Source: Bacteroidaceae bacterium (GTDB taxonomy: Bacteria; Bacteroidota; Bacteroidia; Bacteroidales; Bacteroidaceae). From it: a stretch of DNA of 64,000 bases. The DNA lies in NCBI GenBank assembly GCA_017622495.1, contig JAGAQY010000055.1, forward strand, positions 29,637 through 93,636, read 5' to 3'. Of this stretch, positions 29,311-36,969 are shown one piece after another. The stretch's first letter is position 1; the number at the start of each line of letters is the position of its first letter. Both the position numbers and the translations under genes were made by a program. The notes under the pieces are model-generated. The model did no database searches and was not told the origin of the DNA. It saw only the letters and a list, made by a program, of their open reading frames with translations.

Positions 29311-32300
29311 ATGAAGAAAATTACTTTATTGGCGATGAGTCTTATGATGACTCTGTTTGTGAAAGCTCAGTATGGCGTTGACATTACAAGTCAGCTGACC
29401 AATTCTGACTTTGAGGACGGCTCTACCGGTTGGTCTATTACTGGTGGATTTGCAACAATTGCTACCGCTGCGACGAATGGGTATCACGGTACAAGTTTTA
29501 TGGAGGATTGGACTGCAGCTCCTGGTACTCTTGCAGACCTTGACTGTTCGCAGACAATCTCTGTTGAGAACGGTCTGTATGTAGTGACTGCGTTGGCCCA
29601 TGCAATTCAGCAGGACAACTCATCACTTGACATCGTTGGTATTGATATCTATGCTAACAAGGACGCTGTTCCTGTAAAGACAATCTCTGCTACAGAGTAC
29701 AAAGTGTCTACCGTTGTTGAGGATGGTAAGCTCAAAGTGGGATTCCGTGGCGTTGGTACCAATGCAAACTGGATTGCTTGGGACTACGTACGTATCACTC
29801 AGTACACAGCTGAAACAATTGAGGCTGCTCAGGTGATGTATGCTAAAGACGAGATGAATGCTCTTGCTGCTATTGCCGATGAACTCGCTGCTGGTAAGAT
29901 TCAGGCTTCTTTGGCACAGGCTATGGCTGAGTCTGCCGCTGCTGTTGAGACCGTGACAACTTGGGAGGCTGCAAAGGCTCTTTGGGACACTTTCAAGGCA
30001 CAGGTAGAAGAGGCAAAGGCAAGCACTGAGGCTTACATCGCTTTGCAGGCAAAGATTGAACAGGCTTACGAGTGGCAGGAGAAGGGTCTCTCTGACGGTG
30101 TAGATGAGTTTGAAGCAGCTCTTTCTGCTGCTGAGGCAAGCTACGAAGAGGCTACACTTAATGTAGAGGAAGCCCATGCTGCTGCAGTTACACTGGACAA
30201 CGCTATCTATGATTTCTTCTTGCTCAATGCAGATGGTGAGATTGAGTATGATATGACCGACCTCCGCGTGACTAATCCTACAGTTCGCACTACCAATGCG
30301 GGTTGGACATATAATCCAGAAGATGCAAAGGCTACAACAAGCTATAATATTGCGGAGTTCTATAATAAGGACTTTGATATGTCACAGACTATCGAGGACC
30401 TTCCCAACGGTATGTATGTGGTGTATATGACTGGTTACTATCGTGCTACAGGTAACGATAATAATGTAGGTTTCAATGCTCACGAGGATGGCTCTGAGAT
30501 TATCTCAGCAGAACTCTATGCTAACGAGAAGTCTGTTAAACTGCAGTGCTTGTATGAGAACGACATAAATGTTATCAATGCTGCAGATCCTTCTGATAGA
30601 ACTATTGCTGGCTACAACAACTTTGCTAATAGCATGGCCGAGGCTGAAATTTGCTTTGATAAGGGCTTCTATACTAACAATAAGGTTGCTGTTATTGTAA
30701 CAGATGGTAAACTTACTTTCGGTATCCGCGACAAAAATCATGGCGGTGGCAGTTGGACTGCATTCCGTGACTTCCGATTGGGTTATCTTGGAAACTTCCC
30801 AAGTGTAGTTCTTGCAAATACTTTGATTGAAGCTCAGGCTTGGCTCGATGAACATGTAGAGATTCTTCCTGAAGTTGCATACTCTCAGTTGTCTGACGCT
30901 ATTATGTATGCTGAGGATTATACTGCTCTCGGATCAGACGAAGCAGAGGTTTTGGCTGCAATGGCAGAGTTTGAGGCTCAGTATGCTAGCGTGAAGAATG
31001 TGGTTGCTTTGATTAACGAACTCACAAAACTTGTAGGACAGGCAGAGGAGTTGGTGGCACTTGAGTATCCTGGTGTTGCTGCTTTCTCAGTAGCATACGA
31101 GGCTGCTGCCGCTATTATTGATGCAGGCACAGGTCTTGAAATTCCTGAAGATCAGACTGCAGAGGCTTATTTGCAAGAGGCTATTGCTGCCTTCAATGCT
31201 GCAATCCTTGCTTACTATGAGTCTCAGGTAGCTTCTCCCGAGAATCCTGCTGACTATACTTATCGTATAGCTTTGCCGAACTTTGCTCCTATCAAGAACT
31301 ATACTATCCCTGCACCTTGGGTTGTTGCTAACGTTCAGGCTTCTGGTGACGTTTGGGTAGGTACAGGTCAGCCAGATGCTGCTGGCGACGGAACTACTGG
31401 TCTTTCATGCCTTAACTCTTGGTCAAATAACTTTACATCTATGGATGTTCACCAAGACATTGAAGGTCTGCCCAATGGCGTTTACTCTGTTTCTGCCCGT
31501 GCTATCACACAGGGTCTTGGACAGCAGCACGCATATGCTACAAGCTCTGTAGGTACTGTTGTATCTGAGGATATGACCATCGTTGGTTGGGATTCTTATG
31601 AGTGGGAGACCTTGACAACTGCTAAGGTTGTTGTTATCGATGGTAAGTTGCGTATTGGTTTCGCATCAGTAAGTGCAGGTGACGTTAACGGTTGGTATCA
31701 GGTAACAGACTTCCAGTTGAAGTATTACGGTGAGGCATCTGAAGATGACTTGAAGGCTGCTTGGGAGACTTCTTTGGAGCGTGCCGAGGAGATGGCTAAC
31801 CTCTTGCTTAAGGGCGACTCTAAGGACGTTTTGGCTGCTATTGACGCCGCTAAGCCTTTGGCAGCTGAGGGTAAGTATGTTGACGCTTGTCAGGCTTTGA
31901 ATCCCTCTGTTGCTGCTTGCGACAGCGTATTCAATGCTGTTCAGAAATTCTATGATGGCAACTTCAAGGCTATCCAGGATCTTGCAGCAAGTTTGGACTA
32001 TGCAGTGAATGGCGCTTCAGCTCAGGTTCTTGGCTTTGCTTCTATTACAGCAGGTCAGCTCCTTGCTGCAGAGGATGCTACTCACACAATTCTTGATCCG
32101 TTGAACGAGAAGTTGGGCGGCTACCTCGCATACGCAACTTACTTGGTTGAGGCTGAGAATACCTTGGCTACTATCAAGGGCGTGAAGGATGAGCACAAGA
32201 CCTTCGTTAAGGATGAAGTGATTACTCCTCAGGTGGCTGATTTGATAGCTCAACTCCGCACAGCTGATGATTGCAACGATCTGCTGGCTAAGCTGCAGAA

Positions 32301-33105
32301 GGCTATGAAGGCTCTCGAGGGTACTACCTATGTGAACCTCCCTGTAGGTGACTTGACTGAAGACTTGGTAGCTAACCCCACAATTGACGATAGCAATGCT
32401 ACCGGTTGGACTGTAGTGAAGGGTACTGGTAATGGTCCTACAATCACAGGACAGCACTATGATGGTACAACAAGCAATAGATATCTTGATTCTTGGAATG
32501 GTGCAGCTGGCTCGTTGAACTTTACTGCATATCAGGAAATCGTTGGCTTGCCCGACGGTACATATCAGTTGACCGTAGCTGCTCGTACTGACGGTGACAA
32601 TGCTTGGATCTTTGCTGCTCCCGAGGCTTTGGCTGCTGATACAGCTAAGTGGGCTGCTAGCACAGAGTGGGCTATGATTAAGAACAACGGTGCTATCTAT
32701 GGCGAAATCTGGTATGAGGATAGTCTTGCATGGGTAGCTGCTAATGGCGCTATTGAAGCTCCTTACTTCAATGCAAACAATGGTACAGGTTGGGGATGGT
32801 CATACGACACCATCAATGTTGTGGTTACTAACCACTATTTGGCTATCGGTATCACTGCAAACTCTGCTCTCACATGCAAGGATGCATTTACAGGTACATG
32901 GATGGGTGCTGACGACTGGAAGCTTGTTCTCGTAGAGAAGGCTGCTACTCAGAGCGACTATAATCCGTTTGCTGGCATTGAAAACGTTGAGGCTATTGTT
33001 CCTGCTCAGTTGGGTATCTATGACCTCTTCGGCCGTCGTGTTGAGACACCTACTGCTACTGGCATCTATATCGTAAATGGCAAAAAGACATTTATTAAGA
33101 AGTAA
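29311..33105 (+). CDS. giant secreted multimodular protein with sorting signal
   Basis: A 1264-residue exported protein (signal peptide about 1-19, ending VKAQ). Four beta-rich modules at about 22-170, 312-490, 645-805 and 1008-1215 share the galactose-binding-like pattern NP-x-(6-12)-GW, then DxxQxIxxLPNGxYxV and a GKLxxG strand. They are separated by alanine- and glutamate-rich helical linkers. The C-terminus (about 1222-1264) has GIYDLFGRRVETPTATGIYI then VNGKKTFIKK, typical of Prevotella cell-surface proteins exported by the type IX system. No catalytic domain is seen; adhesion or carbohydrate binding is the likely role. Monocistronic, with a terminator behind it. Confidence 0.8.
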   Translation: MKKITLLAMSLMMTLFVKAQYGVDITSQLTNSDFEDGSTGWSITGGFATIATAATNGYHGTSFMEDWTAAPGTLADLDCSQTISVENGLYVVTALAHAIQQDNSSLDIVGIDIYANKDAVPVKTISATEYKVSTVVEDGKLKVGFRGVGTNANWIAWDYVRITQYTAETIEAAQVMYAKDEMNALAAIADELAAGKIQASLAQAMAESAAAVETVTTWEAAKALWDTFKAQVEEAKASTEAYIALQAKIEQAYEWQEKGLSDGVDEFEAALSAAEASYEEATLNVEEAHAAAVTLDNAIYDFFLLNADGEIEYDMTDLRVTNPTVRTTNAGWTYNPEDAKATTSYNIAEFYNKDFDMSQTIEDLPNGMYVVYMTGYYRATGNDNNVGFNAHEDGSEIISAELYANEKSVKLQCLYENDINVINAADPSDRTIAGYNNFANSMAEAEICFDKGFYTNNKVAVIVTDGKLTFGIRDKNHGGGSWTAFRDFRLGYLGNFPSVVLANTLIEAQAWLDEHVEILPEVAYSQLSDAIMYAEDYTALGSDEAEVLAAMAEFEAQYASVKNVVALINELTKLVGQAEELVALEYPGVAAFSVAYEAAAAIIDAGTGLEIPEDQTAEAYLQEAIAAFNAAILAYYESQVASPENPADYTYRIALPNFAPIKNYTIPAPWVVANVQASGDVWVGTGQPDAAGDGTTGLSCLNSWSNNFTSMDVHQDIEGLPNGVYSVSARAITQGLGQQHAYATSSVGTVVSEDMTIVGWDSYEWETLTTAKVVVIDGKLRIGFASVSAGDVNGWYQVTDFQLKYYGEASEDDLKAAWETSLERAEEMANLLLKGDSKDVLAAIDAAKPLAAEGKYVDACQALNPSVAACDSVFNAVQKFYDGNFKAIQDLAASLDYAVNGASAQVLGFASITAGQLLAAEDATHTILDPLNEKLGGYLAYATYLVEAENTLATIKGVKDEHKTFVKDEVITPQVADLIAQLRTADDCNDLLAKLQKAMKALEGTTYVNLPVGDLTEDLVANPTIDDSNATGWTVVKGTGNGPTITGQHYDGTTSNRYLDSWNGAAGSLNFTAYQEIVGLPDGTYQLTVAARTDGDNAWIFAAPEALAADTAKWAASTEWAMIKNNGAIYGEIWYEDSLAWVAANGAIEAPYFNANNGTGWGWSYDTINVVVTNHYLAIGITANSALTCKDAFTGTWMGADDWKLVLVEKAATQSDYNPFAGIENVEAIVPAQLGIYDLFGRRVETPTATGIYIVNGKKTFIKK

Positions 33106-33125
33106 TTCCTTGTAAGGTATAAACA

Positions 33126-33168
33126 AAAGAGTCGCGTCCGCTTGTCGGGCGCGACTCTTTGTGTTTTG
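33126..33168 (+). terminator. terminator of the giant secreted protein gene
   Basis: AAAGAGTCGCGTCCG pairs with CGGGCGCGACTCTTT around a CTTGT loop, then TTGTGTTTTG. It ends about 55 bases after the stop codon. Confidence 0.85.
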
Positions 33169-33183
33169 TAGACTTGTACATTT

Positions 33184-33204
33184 AATTGTCAATTGTCAGT
33201 TAAC
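33184..33204 (+). repeat. short heptamer array, AATTGTC
   Basis: AATTGTC twice in register and a degenerate third unit, with a further TCAATTGTCA at 33277-33286. These bracket a hairpin-rich stretch (33211-33276) related to one downstream of hisS. Confidence 0.5.
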
Positions 33205-33272
33205 TTGGTTGAAGTTTGCTGCGCTCACAGAGTAATTGCAAGTGTTCTTGCATTACGTTCGCTTTCGCAAAC

Positions 33273-33304
33273 TTTGTCAATTGTCATTTTTTTTCTAATT
33301 TTGT
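33273..33304 (+). promoter_or_regulatory. hisS: hisS promoter
   Basis: TTTG at 33273-33276, a 20-base spacer and TAATTTTG at 33297-33304 match the Bacteroidetes promoter exactly. The start codon is only 27 bases past the -7 box, leaving a very short leader. Confidence 0.85.
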
Positions 33305-33327
33305 ACTCGAATACAAAATTAGAAAAA
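33290..33327. promoter_or_regulatory. perfect 16-bp inverted repeat over the hisS promoter
   Basis: TTTTTCTAATTTTGTA at 33290-33305 is the exact reverse complement of 33312-33327 around a six-base centre. It covers the -7 box and ends four bases before the hisS ATG. It could be an operator or, if transcription begins earlier, a start-occluding hairpin. Confidence 0.7.
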
Positions 33328-33331
33328 TAGT

Positions 33332-34693
33332 ATGGCAACAAAACCCGGTATACCAAAGGGAACGCGCGACTTCTCTCCTGCCGAAATGGCGAAGCGCAAC
33401 TATATATTCGATACTATCCGCGAGGTGTTCTACATCTTTGGCTTCCAGCCCATTGAGACCCCTGCTATGGAGAACTTCTCCACGCTGATGGGCAAGTATG
33501 GCGAGGAGGGCGACAAGCTGCTGTTCAAGATTCTCAATTCGGGCGACTGCCTCAACAAGATTGACGACGATGAACTGCTTGAGCGCAATGCACTGAAGTT
33601 TGCAGCCAAGGTGTGCGAGAAGGGTCTCCGCTACGACCTCACCGTGCCTTTTGCCCGCTACGTGGTGGCTCACCGCGACGAGTTGTCATTCCCCTTCAAG
33701 CGCTTCCAAATACAGCCCGTGTGGCGTGCCGACCGTCCGCAGAAGGGCCGCTACCGCGAGTTCTACCAGTGCGATGCCGATGTGGTGGGCAGCGACTCAC
33801 TGCTCAACGAGGTGGACCTCGTGCAGATGATCGATGCCGTGTACCTCAAGTTTGGCATTCGCGTGAGCATCAAGATGAACAACCGCAAGATCCTCACCGG
33901 CATAGCAGAGATTATCGGTCAGGCCGACAAGATTGTGGATATCACCGTAGCTATCGACAAGCTCGACAAGATAGGGCTCGACAACGTCAATGCCGAGCTG
34001 GCCGAGAAGGGCATCCCTGCCGAGGCCATCGAGACCCTGCAGCCCATCATCCAGCTCAGTGGCGACAACCGCTCCAAGCTGGCCACCCTGCGCACCGTGC
34101 TCGCCACCAGCGAGATTGGTCTCAAGGGAGTCGACGAGATGGAGTTTGTGCTCAACAGCCTTGAACATCTCGACATCAAGAACGAGGTGGAGGTAGACCT
34201 CACCCTCGCTCGCGGACTCAACTACTACACCGGTACCATCTTCGAGGTCAAGGCACTCGACGTGCAGATAGGCAGTATTTCGGGTGGTGGCCGTTACGAT
34301 AACCTGACGGGTATCTTCGGTATGCCCGGCGTGTCGGGCGTAGGCATCTCCTTCGGTGCCGACCGCATCTATGACGTGCTCAACCAGCTCGACCTCTATC
34401 CCAAGAGTGCAGCACGCGGCACACAGGTGATGTTTGTCAACTTCGGCGCTGCCGAGGCAGCCTACTGCCTCCCCCTCGTGGCCAAGCTCCGCGCTGCAGG
34501 CATCGCTGCCGAGCTCTACCCCGACAGTGTGAAGATGAAGAAGCAGATGTCCTTTGCCAACGACCACGCCATCCCCTACGTCGTGATGGTGGGCGAGAGC
34601 GAGATGCAGAGCGGCCAGCTCTCCGTAAAGAATATGGTTACGGGCGAGCAGGGCGCAATGACGATTGAGGAACTGCTGAGCAAGCTCTCTTGA
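33332..34693 (+). CDS. hisS: histidyl-tRNA synthetase
   Basis: A class II aminoacyl-tRNA synthetase that charges tRNA-His (453 residues). Motif 2 is [20 protein letters not shown]. The histidine-specific [15 protein letters not shown] and [10 protein letters not shown] segments are present, and motif 3 is [15 protein letters not shown]. The C-terminal anticodon-binding domain begins at about residue 365. A 20-base-spaced promoter lies directly before it and a heptamer array starts at its stop codon. Confidence 0.97.
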   Translation: MATKPGIPKGTRDFSPAEMAKRNYIFDTIREVFYIFGFQPIETPAMENFSTLMGKYGEEGDKLLFKILNSGDCLNKIDDDELLERNALKFAAKVCEKGLRYDLTVPFARYVVAHRDELSFPFKRFQIQPVWRADRPQKGRYREFYQCDADVVGSDSLLNEVDLVQMIDAVYLKFGIRVSIKMNNRKILTGIAEIIGQADKIVDITVAIDKLDKIGLDNVNAELAEKGIPAEAIETLQPIIQLSGDNRSKLATLRTVLATSEIGLKGVDEMEFVLNSLEHLDIKNEVEVDLTLARGLNYYTGTIFEVKALDVQIGSISGGGRYDNLTGIFGMPGVSGVGISFGADRIYDVLNQLDLYPKSAARGTQVMFVNFGAAEAAYCLPLVAKLRAAGIAAELYPDSVKMKKQMSFANDHAIPYVVMVGESEMQSGQLSVKNMVTGEQGAMTIEELLSKLS

Positions 34694-34726
34694 GGGAAGA
34701 GGGAAGAGGGAAAAGTGAAGAGGAGG
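34692..34726 (+). repeat. heptamer array, GAGGGAA type
   Basis: GAGGGAA three times, then AAGTGAA and GAGGAGG. It begins inside the TGA stop codon of hisS. Confidence 0.75.
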
Positions 34727-34739
34727 TATCAAAATGTAA

Positions 34740-34904
34740 TTTGTCATCCTGAGCGCTGCGAAGGATCTCGCAGAGTCGGTGGCGGAGTCCATTAGTGGTT
34801 TTGTCATTCCGTTCGGCTGCGTTTGCTGAAAATCGCAAGTGAACTTGCATTTGCTCACTGGCACGAACTTTGCAAGATGCTTCACGTTCGTTCAGCATGA
34901 CAAA
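34740..34904. repeat. MITE-like repeat with TTTGTCAT/ATGACAAA ends
   Basis: The segment begins TTTGTCATCCTGA and ends TTCAGCATGACAAA, near-inverted ends. A second TTTTGTCATTCCG at 34799 suggests two nested elements (34740-34798 and 34799-34906). GTCATCCTGAGCG...GAAGGATCT is a motif I know as a common dispersed repeat in Bacteroidetes. No ORF is present. Confidence 0.6.
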
Positions 34905-34919
34905 AAATGAAAAGAAAAA

Positions 34920-34950
34920 GGGTGTGTCGTGAATTTCGACGCACCCTCTT
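34920..34950. terminator. terminator-like hairpin between convergent genes
   Basis: GGGTGTGTCG at 34920-34929 pairs with CGACGCACCC at 34937-34946 with one mismatch, with an A-rich flank on the left and a T-rich flank on the right, so it could work in both directions between hisS and the minus-strand gene. Confidence 0.65.
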
Positions 34951-34995
34951 CTATTTGTCATCCTATATGTCTTTGTCTCTGTATTTTCGTACCTA

Positions 34996-35105
34996 TGAAA
35001 AAATATTTTCACTTCGTTGAAAAAAGTTTTTCGCTTTGTTGAAAATAAATTTTCATAAGCGTGAAAAAGTTTTTGCAAGGCCTCGAAAAAGCTTGCAAAA
35101 AATAT
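34996..35105. repeat. 22-bp imperfect tandem array
   Basis: Five units starting at 34996, 35018, 35040, 35062 and 35084 share the form TGAAAAA-nnn-TTTTC followed by a variable tail. Each unit is itself a small dyad. With the heptamers, MITE-like repeat and hairpin it fills the 447-base gap after hisS. Confidence 0.75.
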
Positions 35106-35140
35106 AGATTTATCTGTTTAATAATACATTGTACAGCGCT

Positions 35141-35584
35141 TTACCACAAGTAATCTTCTGTGTAGGTATCAAATGCAGGACGCTCTGTTATACCCTGCTG
35201 CTCTAACAGATTGTATATTGTTTCTTGCTCAGTAGGAGTAATCAGTCTTGTACCCTTACGCATACGATAATACATCGCCATGCCGAACGTAGCAATGATA
35301 CCCTCCTTCACCGCATGGGCCTGCTTCACCGTCAGTTCCGACATCATCCGCACGAAGCCGCGAGCATACTGCACCTTCTCGGCAGAGCGGTACACGGGGC
35401 ACTCGCCCTCTGTCTGTGCCAGGTACGCAGGGCTTATGATGCTCCATCGCTGCACCTCAGAGGGCATCATCTCCACTGCCACATGGCGCAAGCAAGTTGC
35501 CGCCTTCGGGCAATCGCCCTTGATGCAGAGGGTATAGTTATTGGGGACTTCTCCGTTTGTCTTTGTCGCTGTCTGTTGTGCCAT
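35141..35584 (-). CDS. small cysteine-rich Bacteroidales protein
   Basis: A 147-residue cytosolic protein without signal peptide or membrane segment. Cysteines at 20, 25, 31 and 62 (TLCIKGDCPKAATCLRH and GECPVY) could bind a metal. The central helical part (YARGFVRMMSELTVKQAHAV) is followed by a segment with basic residues, MYYRMRKGTRLITPTEQE. It recalls a conserved Bacteroidales family that I remember as DUF6078, a name not verified here. It is monocistronic and divergent from the structured leader at 35702. Confidence 0.7.
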   Translation of the reverse strand: MAQQTATKTNGEVPNNYTLCIKGDCPKAATCLRHVAVEMMPSEVQRWSIISPAYLAQTEGECPVYRSAEKVQYARGFVRMMSELTVKQAHAVKEGIIATFGMAMYYRMRKGTRLITPTEQETIYNLLEQQGITERPAFDTYTEDYLW

Positions 35585-35618
35585 AAGTTAATCTGATTTA
35601 AGTGGTTGTTTGATAGTA

Positions 35619-35650
35619 CAAATATACCACTTTAATGGCAGAATAGCAAA
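35619..35650 (-). promoter_or_regulatory. promoter of the minus-strand cysteine-rich gene
   Basis: On the minus strand, TTTG (35650-35647), a 20-base spacer and TATATTTG (35626-35619) match the full Bacteroidetes promoter and point at the gene starting at 35584. Confidence 0.85.
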
Positions 35651-35689
35651 TAATCTGAAGATAGTGTGCGGAGTGTTGAAAAGTTTTTA

Positions 35690-35697
35690 TACCTTTG
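35690..35697 (+). promoter_or_regulatory. -7 box before the structured RNA
   Basis: TACCTTTG fits TAnnTTTG exactly. No TTTG lies at the usual distance upstream. Transcription would start at about 35702, exactly at the first hairpin of the structured region. Confidence 0.6.
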
Positions 35698-35701
35698 CAC
35701 C

Positions 35702-35920
35702 GATGAGTCGAAAGATTCGTCACGACATTTTGGAATAACTTTAGCGTTTTCGCTATTGTGTTTTGTTTAGGAAACTGCCAATTTTCAACGCGACAAAAAC
35801 AATAGACACGGAAGACGCCCTCGTTATGCGTGGGCTGTGTTTATATGTCGCGTGGGTATGGCAGTACCTCTAAACAGTATAAGCCAACTCACGCTTTCTT
35901 TATAGTTATGCGTGGGGTTA
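35702..35920 (+). ncRNA. candidate structured leader or small RNA
   Basis: Five stems can be drawn. GATGAGTC (35702-35709) with a GAAA tetraloop and GATTCGTC. TAGCG-TTTT-CGCTA (35742-35755). A long nested stem in which GTTTAG and ACTGCC (35765-35779) pair with GGCAGT and CTAAAC (35860-35875), ACGCGACA (35788-35795) pairs with TGTCGCGT (35846-35853), ATAGACAC (35802-35809) pairs with GTGTTTAT (35837-35844), and GCCC pairs with GGGC. Then CACGC/GCGTG (35890-35914). It lies between a promoter and a lipoprotein gene and has no credible ORF of its own. I do not recognise it as a known RNA class. Confidence 0.55.
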
Positions 35921-35970
35921 TAATGATAGACAATTTATTAACTTTATGTATAACTAAAAGACAAAAGATT

Positions 35971-36615
35971 ATGAAAAAAATGTTTCCCGTATTTGCGCTT
36001 GGCGCATTAATGTTGTTCGTGGTATCGTGTGAGAAAGAAACGGATGGTATTGACAATAAAGAGGAACAAGGGACAGAGAATACCGACACCTTTTTTGTGG
36101 AGGCTATAGACCTTGGTCTGTCTGTCAAATGGGCGGAGCACAATGTCGGTGCAAACAAGCCAGAAGAGTACGGTAACTATTATGCTTGGGGAGAGATTGA
36201 GGAAACAAGTACTCATAAATATTGGAATGACAAGAATGGGAATGGCTATGCGGATTCCGATGAGTATGAGAACATCGGAACCAATATAAGTGGTACCTCT
36301 TACGATGTGGCACATGTAAAATGGGGAGATGGTTGGCGTATGCCTACTATAGAAGAAATCAAGGAACTTTGCGATAAATGCTCTTGGCGGTGGACTACCG
36401 TTAATGGCGTGAATGGTCAAAGAGTTATAGGCCCAAGTGGTGACAGCATATTTCTTCCTGCAGCGCATGATTATAGAGGTTTCTGCTGGTCTGGAACGTT
36501 GGGGGAAAGTGGTACTTATGGAGCTTACTGCCTTTCATTTAATAGCAACGGATGGCGCTGGTATTATAATTATGAGCGCATCTCTAGACTGAACGTTCGT
36601 CCCGTTACTGAATAA
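35971..36615 (+). CDS. FISUMP-like lipoprotein
   Basis: A 214-residue lipoprotein: MKKMFPVFALGALMLFVVSC gives the lipobox with Cys20. The body begins EAIDLGLSVKWAEHNVGANK, then EEYGNYYAWGEIEE and WGDGWRMPTIEEIKELCDKC, ending SRLNVRPVTE. This is the repeated Bacteroidales/Fibrobacter major paralogous domain (FISUMP-like, related to a C-type-lectin fold). Such proteins are usually on the cell surface; their ligands are unknown. The open frame extends upstream to 35830, but that part overlaps the structured leader, so 35971 is preferred. Confidence 0.85.
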   Translation: MKKMFPVFALGALMLFVVSCEKETDGIDNKEEQGTENTDTFFVEAIDLGLSVKWAEHNVGANKPEEYGNYYAWGEIEETSTHKYWNDKNGNGYADSDEYENIGTNISGTSYDVAHVKWGDGWRMPTIEEIKELCDKCSWRWTTVNGVNGQRVIGPSGDSIFLPAAHDYRGFCWSGTLGESGTYGAYCLSFNSNGWRWYYNYERISRLNVRPVTE

Positions 36616-36625
36616 TCTTTCCGTC

Positions 36626-36655
36626 ACGGCGGATATACCCTATCCGCCGTTTATT
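36626..36655 (+). terminator. terminator of the FISUMP-like gene
   Basis: ACGGCGGATA (36626-36635) pairs perfectly with TATCCGCCGT (36641-36650) over a five-base loop, followed by TTATT. Confidence 0.85.
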
Positions 36656-36703
36656 CTGAGTATCAGGGTCTATGACCCGAGAAAAGCATCTTTCTTGCAG
36701 GAG

Positions 36704-36762
36704 GTCCATGAGGTTTGCGAAGAATAGACGAAGGCGTACTTCGCAGGCCTTATGGACTTTTC
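36704..36762 (+). other. long hairpin in the 36616-36969 gap
   Basis: A 19-base arm at 36704-36722 (starts GTCCATGAGG) pairs with 36739-36757 (ends CCTTATGGAC) at 15 of 19 positions, followed by TTTTCC. A smaller hairpin, GGGTC-TAT-GACCC, lies at 36666-36678. The first could end an unannotated transcript. No ORF was recognised in this gap. Confidence 0.4.
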
Positions 36763-36877
36763 CGTTGCTTCTCACCCCTCCTTCCCATACGCCGCAAACC
36801 CTATCGGACGACGGGCGAACATAAGTTTTTTGTTACGGCAGGTAGCAAATCTTGTGTGACAAAAATCTAAAATTATT

Positions 36878-36909
36878 GTTGTTTCTTCGCTTGCCTTGTC
36901 GTACCTTTG
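36878..36909 (+). promoter_or_regulatory. promoter of the NlpE-like gene
   Basis: GTTG at 36878-36881, a 20-base spacer and TACCTTTG at 36902-36909. The -7 box is perfect and the -33 box has one mismatch. The leader is about 55 nt. Confidence 0.65.
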
Positions 36910-36969
36910 CGACCTTGTATGAGAGATACTGCAAGGTATACTTATGTATTACATGTAAACTAAAAAGTC

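Noticed and set aside
33797..34885. 362-codon minus-strand frame opposite hisS
   Set aside because: HisRS motifs on the plus strand are complete; the antisense frame has no recognisable domain.
34740..34904. Degenerate insertion sequence
   Set aside because: No transposase fragment in any frame; the short near-inverted ends fit a MITE or REP-type repeat better.
34996..35105. CRISPR array
   Set aside because: Repeats are contiguous 22-bp units without unique spacers, and no cas gene is present. The same holds for the arrays at 40645, 62178 and 63565.
35702..35920. tmRNA, 4.5S RNA or hammerhead ribozyme
   Set aside because: No tRNA-like ends or tag reading frame, no SRP signature around the GNRA hairpin, and the CTGATGA...GAAA core of a hammerhead is only superficially approached by GATGAGTCGAAA.
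35830..35970. N-terminal extension of the FISUMP-like lipoprotein
   Set aside because: The lipoprotein signal peptide begins at 35971, and the upstream codons coincide with paired regions of the leader RNA.
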